64,000 nucleotides of DNA from Sphingobium baderi (GTDB lineage: Bacteria; Pseudomonadota; Alphaproteobacteria; Sphingomonadales; Sphingomonadaceae). Under the pieces are notes generated by a model. It saw nothing but the letters and a program-made list of their open reading frames with translations, did not search any database and was not told the origin of the DNA. Both the position numbers and the translations under genes were made by a program. Numbering within the stretch: position 1 is the stretch's first letter; every line of letters starts with the position of its first letter. Location of the stretch: positions 124,001-188,000 of the forward strand of contig NZ_CP013265.1 in the NCBI RefSeq assembly GCF_001456115.1. Direction: 5' to 3'. This document shows positions 10,401-18,631 of this stretch, in pieces.

Positions 10401-10884
10401 CGATGCAATATCCAACGTCGCTGACCAGCAGGAAAGGTGGCCAGCCATGTGAGCGGGGCAAATTCTTAGCGTAGCCCTCCGCTTGACTTGCAGCTCGCTG
10501 CATAGCGCCGGTCCATGCAGCGGTGTCTCGACGAGCCATGCCGCGCTTGAAGCGGTCCTCCGCAGTCTGGCCAAAGAAGTCGCGAAGCGAGTAACCTTGA
10601 CCAGCGTCGACTGCCGCCAGGTCGGCACTGCTACCTTGCTTAGCCTCTAAGATGAAACTGCCACGCTTATAGCAATCAATCCAGCCGTTGGATGTAGCGC
10701 CATCAATCTCGGTTTTGATGACATGACGTTCGAAGACGTAATCATTCTGCGCTGTGTCACTTAGCGTTGGCCGCGGGGCCTCTACGCCGAGCAGTTGACA
10801 CAGATCGGTTAGAAACAATTGTGTGTTGGCTCGCTCGTTGCCACCTGCGGGTGCCCACTTCGCAATAAAATCTTCGACGTCCAC
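7414..10884 (-). CDS. MmeI-like type IIL restriction-modification enzyme with C-terminal winged-helix-like extension
   Basis: One 1156-residue chain carries both activities. Asp70, Glu80 and Lys82 form a D-x9-E-x-K endonuclease motif (in GWIDCYKRGSFILEAKQ), the spacing published for MmeI. The helical spacer (FTMFAEDTGLIPKASF, near 251-266) follows. The N6-adenine methyltransferase then has SAM motif I LDPACGTGNF (425-434) and catalytic NPPF (590-593). The target recognition domain should lie between about 620 and 950. MmeI itself is about 920 residues. The extra ~110 residues at the C terminus include KPLAPKDVARAFKGK and end in EDGRYAA, which looks like a winged-helix domain. The likely role is to cut unmethylated foreign DNA at a fixed distance from an asymmetric site. 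It sits between conjugation genes and YhaO. The recognition site cannot be read from sequence. Confidence 0.87.
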   Translation of the reverse strand: MDVEDFIAKWAPAGGNERANTQLFLTDLCQLLGVEAPRPTLSDTAQNDYVFERHVIKTEIDGATSNGWIDCYKRGSFILEAKQGSSADLAAVDAGQGYSLRDFFGQTAEDRFKRGMARRDTAAWTGAMQRAASQAEGYAKNLPRSHGWPPFLLVSDVGYCIDVYADFQRNGKGYAPFPDRRRYRITLDELRDKTVRERLAAIWTMPMSLDPSAEAARVTRKIADHLAVLAQGIEAREQDPDRVAAFLMRLLFTMFAEDTGLIPKASFSALLKKVRDRPELLAPQLSQLWEAMDTGGLAFGLGEAGEVVRQFNGYLFKDASALALDQREINVLIDAAASDWRQVEPAIFGTLLERALNAKERAKLGAHFTPRAYVERLVGPTVMEPLRADWEGARTAATLAAEAGDKETARLEVERFHTKLANIVILDPACGTGNFLYVALARLKELEGEVLELLEALGDERYLLELGSHTITPANFHGLEINPRAAQIAQLVLWIGYLQWHFRVNGEDRMPEPPVLRDVRTIIPADALLDWDEKLPEMENGEPKTIWDGTSMKPHPVTGRPVPDHSGRLTVYRYVNPRRQVWPEADFIIGNPPFIGCRRMRKRLGSPYVDTLRSVYGDLSGEIDFVTYWWARSAEQVANGSVRGFGLITTKTIAQSSNRSVLSRYLDPERGGKLYLTFAIPNHPWHDQETTAAVRIAMTAAAAGQGAGRLSSVSLEKRKKGETLLEFEEQVAPINIDLTTGANVAGATSLRANGNICRMGVKMSGDGFKINTEQRARFIADGVPPERMPLVVAGTDVTESQSNTYALDFFDIETEDELHDRFPGVHRYLFDHVKPERDENDREQYRLNWWRFAEPRPRLRAAISGLRRYIVTSETATERFFKFIPSAGRLVDGSVIAIASDDPYVLGVVSSTAHTVWALRAGGRMGSGDDPRYQNETCFDPFPFPPSVPELEQRIRIAARKLDRLRRKVLARHSDLTLTALYTTLARMRDAKGGVLDPKYRSVAERGEVSLIRHYHQQIDEAVAEAYGWPRDLEHEEMLVRLVALNDERAEEERAGQIRWVRPSFQAKSLRKKPAQVVLQLRRGTKAKKVERDWPSALPEQVVAVASVVARSAKPLAPKDVARAFKGKRASTVAPVLDALAGMGMVRKLEDGRYAA

Positions 10885-10963
10885 AGGCCCCCCTTGCTCT
10901 GAGTCTTTTGGGGCTCAGGACGATGAGGATCAAGCTATTCCGTGCGAGCGGTTTCAGTCGCGC

Positions 10964-11848
10964 CTATCGACTGCGAGATCGCTGGATAGGTGGGTGAACC
11001 TTAGACGATTCCTGTCGGCCGGACGCGACTTTGACAGGCCCCCGTTCCCGTGTATCCCTGACCGTGGCAGGACGAATTTGATGACCCTGTTCGACGTGGT
11101 TTCGCAGTTTCGTGGTCGCGACCTTCATAACACGCGAGATCGCTTCGGGATTGTCGAACAATGCGGTTCGCACGACCGCCTCGATCACTCGCAACTGACT
11201 TTGCGCGGCTCGCTCGTTTCTGTCTCCGGGCGCCTCAGGTCGGGATCGCGTCGGTCGCTCGCGAGCCTGTGACTGACCTCGGCCGGACTCCAGGCTGATT
11301 GATGGAACGGCAGCCGGCGCAATACTGTTGCGGCTCTTGTCTCGCCGTAGCCGATCCAATTCTTGTAGGTCGCGTTCGTTCGGCCGATATCCTCGTACTT
11401 CCAATCCTTGGCGACTGGCCTCGAGCCATGCTGCCCGGCGGAAGGCTTCGCTGCCAGTAAGATGAACATTCGACCATCCGCGATGCCGGGCGATGGCGAC
11501 GAGATCACGCACGACCTCCTCACTCTCGCTCGAGGTGACAAGACGCCGCCCTTGGTCCCGAAATGCAGGCTCTTTTGCCTGCGCCGTCGTGAAGTAGGCC
11601 GGTTCGCCCGACCATTTGCCGGTCGACGAAAAGTAGCGCTTTCGCAGGGGCTCCGGTATGTCGCCGGCAGAAATTGATCGGGGCTCGACCCCTGCCCCCT
11701 CCTTGCCTTTGTTAGGGGTGCCGGGATCCTTGGGAATGTCGTCCCGCGTGTCTTTCCCAGAACGCGGTGCGGACTGACCTTCACCGATTGAAATGGCATT
11801 GGCGCGCTTCCTGGCGCCCCGCGAATTCTCGGACTTCTCAGCGGACAT
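10964..11848 (-). CDS. LPD7-domain conjugation-associated protein
   Basis: I place the start at the ATG at 11848 because GGAAAGGA lies just upstream and it overlaps the virD4 stop by 11 bp; the open frame reaches further upstream but shadows virD4. The 294-residue protein has a charged N terminus, then a segment (about residues 75-175) with YFSSTGKWSGEPAYF, FRDQGRRLVTSS and VRDLVAIARHRGW. This resembles the LPD7 polyvalent-protein-associated domain found in relaxases and phage/plasmid polyproteins. The rest is Arg/Ser/Gln-rich and looks disordered. It follows the coupling protein, where many alphaproteobacterial conjugation operons carry such a protein. No nuclease motif is visible. Its precise function is unknown. 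Confidence 0.72.
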   Translation of the reverse strand: MSAEKSENSRGARKRANAISIGEGQSAPRSGKDTRDDIPKDPGTPNKGKEGAGVEPRSISAGDIPEPLRKRYFSSTGKWSGEPAYFTTAQAKEPAFRDQGRRLVTSSESEEVVRDLVAIARHRGWSNVHLTGSEAFRRAAWLEASRQGLEVRGYRPNERDLQELDRLRRDKSRNSIAPAAVPSISLESGRGQSQARERPTRSRPEAPGDRNERAAQSQLRVIEAVVRTALFDNPEAISRVMKVATTKLRNHVEQGHQIRPATVRDTRERGPVKVASGRQESSKVHPPIQRSRSR

Positions 11849-13802
11849 GGGCTGTCCTTTCCTGGATAATGGATGTGGATGCCTGCCCGACCGCTGGCAC
11901 AAGCGCCCGCTCGACCATCGCCGACACGAAGGCGATCGCGGCGGCCTCGTCGCCCGGGGGCGGCAGTTCGGCCAGGTCGCCCAGAACCAGCATGTCATCC
12001 GTGATCTCGGCCGCACCTGCTAGCTCGGCGTCGGTCATTTCCCGCATCACAATTTCCTCCTGTATGGTCCCGCCCGAGCTTGTCGCCGGTTGCTGTGGGG
12101 CGCCGCTCAGACCGGGTGTACCAGCGCCCTGCCGCGCTGAAGCCGGCGTAGGTGGGGAAAGCATTGCCGCGATTGGACGGGCGGACGGCACAGGCGGAGC
12201 AACCACCCGCCGAGTGAAGCGCGGCATCCGGTAATAGGCGATCTTGCGCCCTCGAATTGGGGGGATGCCGGCGCGAAGGAGCAGGAGCTCGTTCTTCGGC
12301 AGCTGCATGAGCTCTTGCGGCAGCAGGAGCGCGCGGCGCTGATCAGATTCCGAGATGCTCCGGTTCGCCAGTAGCCCGTGGATGGTACGGCTGCGGGATT
12401 TCACGTTCATCGTGAAAAAGCCGAGCCGTTCGGAAAGTTCGTTCGCGACCTTCAGCTCCTTAGGCGTGAAGACAACCTCGAGGCCGCAATTGGCGATGAT
12501 CTCGTCGGTGACATCGGGACCGTAGATTGCGCGAAGCTGGGATCGGCTCTGAATGACCGGAACCAGGCGCAGGCCATAGCCGGCGACGTAGGAGAAGCCG
12601 CTCGCAATCACCGAGGCTTTGCCGAGCCTGGCGAACTCGTCGAGCAGGACCAGGACCGGGACATTGCTAGCGCCCTCAGGAAGGTCGCGGGTGTTGAGAT
12701 CCACGAGTTGCTGCAGGAACAGACTGTAGATCGGCGCGATGCGGTCGATATTGTCAGGCGACACGCCAAGGTAAATCGACATGCGCCGACGCCGCACCTC
12801 GCGCAGGTCGAAGTCGCTCTCCGAGGTGGCGGTATCCACCATGGGGTTGAGCCAGAGATTGAGCCGTGCGGTGATGGTCTGCTTGATCCCGGAAAAGGTG
12901 TTGTCCGAGGCCGAGGTGAAATCTTGGATCGCGGACACGCAAGCTTGGCTGAGGCGCTGGCCCACCCTGCGAGCTTCCTGAAGCGCTGCGGGAAGGTCGC
13001 TCTTGGGATCCCCGCTCGTGAGGCGGCGGTATATCTCGCCGATGGTGAAGGGCAGGCCCGGGTTGGATGCGACCAGGGCGCCGACGCCGACAAAGGCCGC
13101 TCGCGCGGCCTCCGCCCAGAAGGGATCGGATCGCTCGGGCGCGGGGAACAGCATGCCCGCGATCTTCTGCAGCTCGTTGATGACTTCGGTGTCATCAGTC
13201 CGCCTGATGTGCGCCAGGGGGTTGTACCGCGCCGTCCGCCCCTCCGCGTCGAGCGGATCGAACAGATGCACGGCTTGGCCGGCCCGTGCCCGATAGCCGG
13301 CGCTTGCGCCCCAGTTCTCCCGCTTCACGTCGAGCACGATCACCGAATCTGGCCAGGTCAGCAGATTGGGAATGACGACGCCCACGCCCTTGCCCGCTCG
13401 CGTGGGCGCCTCGAGCAGAACATGCTCGCTCCCGCCGAATATCAGGAAACGTCCAGCCTTGCGGCCGACAACGATGCCGGCAGCGTCGCGAAGGCCCTCC
13501 CGCCGGATCTCGCCTTCGCGCGCAAACCGGGCGGTGCCGTGCAATGCCGGCCCGCGGCGCAGAATCCCGATTGCGAGGAGCCCGACCACAACAGCGCCCG
13601 CCAGAGCCCCGCGCTTTAGCCAAAGAATAAGCAGCGGGTCCGCCCGATAGTACCACAACCATGCGGGCAAGGCCGTGATGTCGGTGTTCGGGCCGATCTG
13701 GCCCATCCCAAAGAGGGCAACTGGCACGGCGATGGCGCAGCACAATAAGGTGCCGCCGGCAACGGACAGGCCGATGATCCAGAAGTTACGCTGCACCGGC
13801 AT
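11838..13802 (-). CDS. virD4: VirD4/TraG-type conjugal coupling protein
   Basis: From the ATG at 13802 the product is 654 residues; the open frame upstream shadows virB11. Two N-terminal membrane segments are visible (WIIGLSVAGGTLLCCAIAVPVALF and the LAGAVVVGLLAIGIL region). They are followed by HGTARFA, the Walker A region LEAPTRAGKGVG and the Walker B VLVLLDEFARLGK. VirD4 is the inner-membrane ATPase that brings relaxase-bound DNA to the secretion channel. The C-terminal ~120 residues are Pro/Ala-rich and end in an acidic segment, fitting a substrate-recognition tail. It overlaps virB11 by 17 bp and the LPD7 gene by 11 bp. The gene looks intact although the channel operon upstream is broken. 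Confidence 0.93.
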   Translation of the reverse strand: MPVQRNFWIIGLSVAGGTLLCCAIAVPVALFGMGQIGPNTDITALPAWLWYYRADPLLILWLKRGALAGAVVVGLLAIGILRRGPALHGTARFAREGEIRREGLRDAAGIVVGRKAGRFLIFGGSEHVLLEAPTRAGKGVGVVIPNLLTWPDSVIVLDVKRENWGASAGYRARAGQAVHLFDPLDAEGRTARYNPLAHIRRTDDTEVINELQKIAGMLFPAPERSDPFWAEAARAAFVGVGALVASNPGLPFTIGEIYRRLTSGDPKSDLPAALQEARRVGQRLSQACVSAIQDFTSASDNTFSGIKQTITARLNLWLNPMVDTATSESDFDLREVRRRRMSIYLGVSPDNIDRIAPIYSLFLQQLVDLNTRDLPEGASNVPVLVLLDEFARLGKASVIASGFSYVAGYGLRLVPVIQSRSQLRAIYGPDVTDEIIANCGLEVVFTPKELKVANELSERLGFFTMNVKSRSRTIHGLLANRSISESDQRRALLLPQELMQLPKNELLLLRAGIPPIRGRKIAYYRMPRFTRRVVAPPVPSARPIAAMLSPPTPASARQGAGTPGLSGAPQQPATSSGGTIQEEIVMREMTDAELAGAAEITDDMLVLGDLAELPPPGDEAAAIAFVSAMVERALVPAVGQASTSIIQERTAHVR

Positions 13803-14790
13803 CGCCCACCTTCGGGTGGAAGTAGACCTCTTCGACCTCAAAGCGACCGCCATGGCGCCGGGTCTGGACGACCACATCGATGAGCATTCGCAAAAGTCCG
13901 CGGATATCATCGCGCGCGAGATCGCGGCCGCCCTCGGATTCCTTGACGAGCAATGTCAGCTGCTCGAAGGCGCCCGCCGCAGAGCCAGCATGGACGGTGG
14001 TGATCGACCCAGGGTGCCCCGAGTTGACGTTGCGCAGGTAGAAGAAGGCGGTGCCGTCGCGCAGCTCCTGCAGCAGGATCCGGTCCGGGCGCATGCGCAG
14101 CGCGCTCTCGAGCAGCTGCTTGGGACCGACCTTCGCACGGCCCTGCCCTTCGCCCGAATAGACCATGTGAACGACATTGCGATGGGGCACGATGAGTTCG
14201 CGCGTGTCCTCGATCGTAAGCAGCCGCTCGTCGGGCGGGATGAGCTGGATAAGCGCTTTCGCCAAGGTCGTCTTGCCGGACCCGGTCGCCCCGCTGACCA
14301 GGATATTCTTGCGCGCGGCGACCGCGACCTTGAAAAAGGCTGGCCAGTCGCCCGCGTCGCGAAGTGCCACCAACTCGGCGTCGGTTTCGGTAAGGCCCCG
14401 GGCGCTCGCGCGCGTCGTGTCAAAGAGGCCAGCGCGTGCGAGCTGGTCGATCGGCAGGGTTACGGTCGAGGGCTTGCGTATCGTAAAGGACGGGCAGCCG
14501 CTCGGCGTCACCGACGGGATCACGATCTGGCAGCGCTCGCCGCCTGGGAGGACGGTCGAACAGATCGGCGTCTGCCCATCGATGTCCTGGTGCGTGAAGC
14601 TTGCCGCGGCGACGGCGAGCGTTCCAAGCCACTCGCTGTCCAGTTCAGGCAACTCATGCCATCGCCACCCCTGCCGGTCCTCGATCCCCGCCTCGCCCGG
14701 GCGGTTGATGACGAGCTCGGTTACATCATCCGGCTCCAGCAACGGAAGAAGCGGTTCGAGATAATGGCGGAGGACGGCGGTATCGCGCAT
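13786..14790 (-). CDS. virB11: VirB11 secretion ATPase
   Basis: This 334-residue hexameric traffic ATPase powers pilus assembly and substrate transfer at the inner face of the membrane. It has the VirB11 N-terminal domain (ELVINRPGEAGIE), Walker A GATGSGKTTLAKAL, an Asp box LLTIEDTRELIVPH, Walker B-like ILLQELRDGTAF and the His box NSGHPGSITTVHAG. All catalytic elements are present and the length is normal. It begins 3 bp after the virB10 stop and overlaps virD4 by 17 bp. Confidence 0.95.
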   Translation of the reverse strand: MRDTAVLRHYLEPLLPLLEPDDVTELVINRPGEAGIEDRQGWRWHELPELDSEWLGTLAVAAASFTHQDIDGQTPICSTVLPGGERCQIVIPSVTPSGCPSFTIRKPSTVTLPIDQLARAGLFDTTRASARGLTETDAELVALRDAGDWPAFFKVAVAARKNILVSGATGSGKTTLAKALIQLIPPDERLLTIEDTRELIVPHRNVVHMVYSGEGQGRAKVGPKQLLESALRMRPDRILLQELRDGTAFFYLRNVNSGHPGSITTVHAGSAAGAFEQLTLLVKESEGGRDLARDDIRGLLRMLIDVVVQTRRHGGRFEVEEVYFHPKVGDAGAA

Positions 14791-14793
14791 GGC

Positions 14794-16011
14794 TTACCGC
14801 CGCAGCTCCAGATTGTAGACATCGGCGAAGTTGAAGTCCTTGGCGACGAAGATACCGACCTCCTCGCCCTGGTTCTTTTTCAGCACCGGCCGGATGTTGA
14901 TGTTGTTCTGGAGCGCGATCGCGGCCCCTTCGCTCGGCGCACGCGTGACATTGTTGAAATTGCCGTTGCCGCTCGATGCGGCCTGCCCGGCAATATAGGC
15001 GGCGTCATCGACGAGCGAGAGTAGGAGCGCGCCGCCGAACCGTGCCCAGAAGAAGCTGTCGACCGCTCCGGCGAGCCCGGCGCGGCCGAGCGCGTCTGAC
15101 CCAGGCGAGGCAAGGTCGATGCGGACGCCTTGTGGCGTCACCGCCCGGGTCCAAAGCACAAAGAGGCGGTTCTGCCCCTGTTGGATGCCCCCGCGATACT
15201 CGCCGAGTACGCGCGTGCCCTTTTCCATGAGCACGACCCGGCCATTCTCGGAATACACGTCCCGTGGAATCAGGCAGGACGTGTATCCAGGCTGTGCGGA
15301 ATTGATGGCCGTCTGAAGGGTGCAGGGAATCAATGTCCCCGCAGTGATCAGAAAATTGCGATTGGGGAGCATCGAGGCTCGCGCTTCGCCTACGGCTGAG
15401 CTTTGTCGCAGCAAGTCCAGCGCATTGGGCGCACCGCCCTCCGTACTCCCTGGCGTTCCTGAATTTTCGGTCGGTTGCGCGCTCGAGGCCGCCGCCGGGC
15501 CTTGCGAGGTCTCTCCACCGAGATCGCGCCCGCCATAGGCGATGAGTGTCGACCGTCGCGCCTGGTCGGCCAGGTTCGGCCGGGCGCCTGACGGGCCGGG
15601 CGCTGCACCGGGCTGCATGGCAGGGACGATCTGACCGTCGGGGCCAGGAACCCCGGCTGCGGGATTGAGCACCGGTGCGTTGGGATCGTTCCCGCCTGCG
15701 CCGAGCGGTCTCGGCTGCGGCGCGACCGCCGCGTAATCGACGGTTTCCCGGGCCACGATATCGCGCCGCTCTTGGGCCGCCCCGCCCGGTGCAGTGAGGT
15801 CACGATTGGAGGCCTGTTGGCTCGTTCCGGAATTAACCCACAGGATGCCGAGTACCATCGCCGTGCCGGCAAAGATGAGGGCGGTATTACGCTTGGAAGG
15901 CGTCATCCCCCCGATCGGCTCGATACCGCGCTCGTGCAGGATCTCGTCTTTTTCTGGCGTGAGATCGGCGCTCGGCAGAGGGCGCGAAACGGAGGATGGA
16001 TCTTCAACCAT
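14794..16011 (-). CDS. virB10: VirB10 channel scaffold protein
   Basis: The 405-residue protein has a cytoplasmic N terminus, one membrane helix (NTALIFAGTAMVLGILWV, about residues 42-59), a Pro/Gly-rich periplasmic linker and a C-terminal TrbI/VirB10 domain. That domain includes LIPCTLQTAINSAQPG, VYSENGRVVLMEKGTRVLG and the conserved FVLWTRAVTPQGVRI. VirB10 spans both membranes and couples ATP use to channel opening. It lies 3 bp after virB9 and 3 bp before virB11. No damage is visible. Confidence 0.95.
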   Translation of the reverse strand: MVEDPSSVSRPLPSADLTPEKDEILHERGIEPIGGMTPSKRNTALIFAGTAMVLGILWVNSGTSQQASNRDLTAPGGAAQERRDIVARETVDYAAVAPQPRPLGAGGNDPNAPVLNPAAGVPGPDGQIVPAMQPGAAPGPSGARPNLADQARRSTLIAYGGRDLGGETSQGPAAASSAQPTENSGTPGSTEGGAPNALDLLRQSSAVGEARASMLPNRNFLITAGTLIPCTLQTAINSAQPGYTSCLIPRDVYSENGRVVLMEKGTRVLGEYRGGIQQGQNRLFVLWTRAVTPQGVRIDLASPGSDALGRAGLAGAVDSFFWARFGGALLLSLVDDAAYIAGQAASSGNGNFNNVTRAPSEGAAIALQNNINIRPVLKKNQGEEVGIFVAKDFNFADVYNLELRR

Positions 16012-16014
16012 GGC

Positions 16015-16872
16015 TCATTCCTGCGGATGTGTGATGGTGCGCTCGACATGGGGCGACCCGGTGTTCGTCCCATGATCGACCCCATAGGGTTCTGGCGCCT
16101 GATTATAGATGCACAGCACCTCGCCGCCCCGCCGAAGGCGCAGCTGACGCGCCACCAGATGGACGACGACGAATTCGTCACGGACGTCGAAGGGAACCAG
16201 CGTCTCAGACCCGTCTGGTCGCACCAGATATATAGCCGGCACCTCGCGGTTCGCTGGGAAACGCAACACCGTGAACTGCCCGTTATCGGAGACCTCCGAC
16301 GGCTGAAGCTCGCTGGAGCCCTGCACCTTGTAGTTCATGTTGCGAGGCCCTTCGACGACCCCATGATCGAGAGCGCCGCGAACGGCCCGGCTCTCCAGGG
16401 CAGCCGCCTGCATGGCAATCTGCGCGGCCCTGAGACGCGCGGCGCGGTCTGCATCGTCCCTGGGATATCGGAACCGCACCTGAAAATAGGCTTGGCCGTT
16501 GCGGCCCGTGATCGGACCGCTGCGAGCGGTCAACTCGAACGCATAGCTGCGCAATTCGCCTCCGCGCGACGTGGTGACGATGAGATTGGTCGGTCCGGCA
16601 CGCTCACGCGGCTTGAGGAACAGGATGTGCCCGGCGACGGCGACCTCCCAAGATACGGTGTCGCCCAGCGCGACGTGCTGGATCGTCTCATCGTCGCTCA
16701 GGACAATCTGCGTTGCGGTCCGGAACGTGCCGACGATCCGATAGACCTCGGTCTCTTCATATTCGACGAACTTGACGCGCGGGTCGGACGGACCACCTCG
16801 CGGAACTTCGACCGCGTGCGCCGCCGTTACAGGCACCAGCGCGCAAATGATGGCGGCGGAGAGCGCCCTCAT
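16015..16872 (-). CDS. virB9: VirB9 outer-membrane channel protein
   Basis: I start at the ATG at 16872, which overlaps the virB8 stop as ATGA and yields a signal peptide (MRALSAAIICALVPVTAAHA). The 285-residue product has the VirB9/CagX N-terminal domain (DPRVKFVEYEETEVYRIVGT, then FLKPRERAGPTNLIVTT) and the C-terminal domain that packs against VirB7 and VirB10 (MNYKVQGSSELQPSEVSDNG, EVPAIYLVRPDGSE). It forms the outer-membrane ring of the channel. The frame upstream of 16872 shadows virB8. Confidence 0.93.
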   Translation of the reverse strand: MRALSAAIICALVPVTAAHAVEVPRGGPSDPRVKFVEYEETEVYRIVGTFRTATQIVLSDDETIQHVALGDTVSWEVAVAGHILFLKPRERAGPTNLIVTTSRGGELRSYAFELTARSGPITGRNGQAYFQVRFRYPRDDADRAARLRAAQIAMQAAALESRAVRGALDHGVVEGPRNMNYKVQGSSELQPSEVSDNGQFTVLRFPANREVPAIYLVRPDGSETLVPFDVRDEFVVVHLVARQLRLRRGGEVLCIYNQAPEPYGVDHGTNTGSPHVERTITHPQE

Positions 16873-17567
16873 CGGATCACCTCCGGATCGGCACGATAGT
16901 TTTCGACCTGGAATCCCAGCGGGTTCCGGTAGCGATCGCCTTCCGCCATGGGCGCGTTGGCGTAGGCGAACGTGATTGTGGCGATCCAATCGCTGTTCTG
17001 AACGTCGGTCTCGGTCTGGACCGTCCGCGTGAACCGCACATTGGCGACGCGATCATTGATGAAGGCGATGTTGCGCACGCGCGCTTGCACGACCGCATTC
17101 TTGCCCCAGACATTTTGGGGACTTGCACCATTGTTGCTGCTATAGAAACGCGCCCAGCGCTGCTGTTCAGTCGGTTGCGAGAGGATCGTCACGAACCGAA
17201 AATTTTCTTCGGCCGCTGCCGGGATCCAGCTTTCGCGGGTTCTCACATACTGGGCGAGGAAGTATTTGGTGACCGCCTCATCGTAGCGCATCGGCCGCTG
17301 GGTGAGCGCGGTCTGGACATCTACTGCGCCGGTGGTCTGGTTGACGCGAATAACATAGGGGACGACAGTCTTGAGAGGCGTCAGAGCCGCAACTGCAAAG
17401 ATCGATGCTGCGGCCAGGAGTGAGGCGATGGCCGCGATGCTCCAAGCGATGCGGGTCGAGCGCAGCGCGTTCCGGATCCTGTCCTGATCCCAGCTTCGTG
17501 CGTCCCGGAAATAGCGCTGCAGCCCCGACGCCGGCACCGCCTCCGAGCGGTCATCAGCAGCTCGCAT
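16869..17567 (-). CDS. virB8: VirB8 inner-membrane channel protein
   Basis: The 232-residue bitopic protein has a short cytoplasmic N terminus (YFRDARSWDQDRIR), one membrane helix (about residues 38-65, SIAAIASLLAAASIFAVAAL) and a periplasmic domain of the VirB8 type (VPYVIRVNQTTGAVDV, VTKYFLAQYVRTRESWIP, FTRTVQTE). VirB8 nucleates assembly of the inner-membrane complex. It overlaps virB7 by 14 bp at its start and virB9 by 4 bp at its end. Confidence 0.94.
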   Translation of the reverse strand: MRAADDRSEAVPASGLQRYFRDARSWDQDRIRNALRSTRIAWSIAAIASLLAAASIFAVAALTPLKTVVPYVIRVNQTTGAVDVQTALTQRPMRYDEAVTKYFLAQYVRTRESWIPAAAEENFRFVTILSQPTEQQRWARFYSSNNGASPQNVWGKNAVVQARVRNIAFINDRVANVRFTRTVQTETDVQNSDWIATITFAYANAPMAEGDRYRNPLGFQVENYRADPEVIR

Positions 17568-17895
17568 AGTGCGGTCCCCTTGGTGCGAACGAGATCTTGT
17601 CGTCCGAGGTAGACGGCGACGGCACGGCGGGCGGCGGGGGCGGATCGCCGTCTCGTGGGTGGGACAGGGGTGGTATGGGCGGCGCAGCTCTTGGTGCCGT
17701 GGTGGCAGGCACTGGCGAGCCAGGCAGGACGCTTCCGTAGATGTTCACGTCTCGCAGGCGATGACCATTGCAAACCGCGAGCTTCTTGGGTCCGGAAGCA
17801 CAGCCCGCGACGCCGAGCACAGCTAAGCCACCGACCAGGCAAGCGACGCTGCGGCGGAAGCTCGAGGCGGAAATTCGCGGAAAAAGGAAAGTCAT
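17554..17895 (-). CDS. virB7: VirB7-like outer-membrane lipoprotein
   Basis: The 113-residue product has a lipoprotein signal peptide ending in the lipobox LGVAGC, with the cysteine near residue 32. A short region NGHRLRDVNIYGS follows, then a long Pro-rich tail. Position between virB6 and virB8 and the lipobox support VirB7, which stabilises VirB9. It is longer than classical VirB7 (about 50 residues) because of the Pro-rich tail. Assignment rests on context and lipobox rather than sequence identity. Confidence 0.72.
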   Translation of the reverse strand: MTFLFPRISASSFRRSVACLVGGLAVLGVAGCASGPKKLAVCNGHRLRDVNIYGSVLPGSPVPATTAPRAAPPIPPLSHPRDGDPPPPPAVPSPSTSDDKISFAPRGPHYASC

Positions 17896-17907
17896 GATGA
17901 TGCCTCA

Positions 17908-18159
17908 CTACGCCGCTTCGATGGTGCCGCCGCGACGAGCGGCGCGCTCCAAGTTGCGGCTGTTGCGCATGACGCGACGCTGTCGGAAGGGAGATGCCAT
18001 TGTGCCCCAGGCCGTTCCGGCGAAAGCGCCCACACCTGCAGCGGCGCCCCCGGCTATTCCCGTCGCGATGGCGGGCGCTTGGAAGAAGAAGATAGTTCCT
18101 AGAAAGAGGTAAACTGCGAACAGAACCGCACCGATCGTCACATCGGCCTTTGATTCAGC
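17908..18159 (-). pseudogene. virB6: virB6 remnant: last ~83 codons only
   Basis: The reading frame comes straight out of the IS terminal inverted repeat with no start codon of its own at the junction. It encodes a membrane segment (TIGAVLFAVYLFLGTIFFF), then QAPAIATGIAGGAAAGVGA and a basic tail. The aromatic-QAP-x-(I/L)-A-x-x-x-x-GGA pattern is the conserved C-terminal part of VirB6/TrbL inner-membrane channel proteins. A full VirB6 is about 300 residues, so some 220 residues are missing. A GTG at 18141 could start a 77-residue peptide but not a working VirB6. Confidence 0.82.
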
Positions 18160-18244
18160 TGTCCGCCGTCAGCACCGATGGCACAGATTTGAGGTTGTGA
18201 TTTAAGGAGGATCTGGGCTTCGTCGTAGTGACGAAGGAACGAAG

Positions 18245-18631
18245 ATGAAGCCCAGATCCTCCAATGTAAAATCGCCCGCCAAGGCCCCAGCAGAGCGGGT
18301 AGTGAAGGACATCCGCCGACAGACCCGGCGCCACTTTTCGGCCGAGGACAAGATCCGCATCGTGCTGGATGGCCTGCGCGGGGAAGACAGCATCGCCGAG
18401 CTATGCCGCAAGGAAGGCATTGCCCAGAGCCTGTATTACACCTGGTCGAAGGAGTTCATGGAAGCTGGCAAGCGCCGCCTGGCCGGCGACACCGCCCGTG
18501 CCGCGACCACCGGAGAGGTCCAGGACCTGCGCCGCGAAGCCCGGGCCCTGAAGGAATGCGTGGCCGATCTGACACTGGAAAACCGTCTGCTCAAAAAAAG
18601 CATGGTCGCGGATGGGGGCAACGACGAATGA
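18245..18631 (+). CDS. IS3-family transposase OrfA (helix-turn-helix, leucine zipper)
   Basis: This 128-residue OrfA has the IS3/IS911-type HTH (FSAEDKIRIVLDGLRGEDSI then AELCRKEGIAQSLYYTWSKE) and a leucine-heptad C terminus (VQDLRREARALKECVADLTL). It binds the terminal repeats. A run of seven A followed by G (18593-18600) lies near its end, 28 bp before the orfB ATG. orfB is in the -1 frame, so programmed -1 slippage there would make the OrfAB transposase, as in other IS3 elements. Confidence 0.93.
   Translation: MKPRSSNVKSPAKAPAERVVKDIRRQTRRHFSAEDKIRIVLDGLRGEDSIAELCRKEGIAQSLYYTWSKEFMEAGKRRLAGDTARAATTGEVQDLRREARALKECVADLTLENRLLKKSMVADGGNDE

Noticed and set aside
12378..15024. Plus-strand frames of 413 and 449 codons opposite virD4 and virB11
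   Set aside because: High-GC antisense shadows; the minus-strand genes have clear catalytic motifs throughout.
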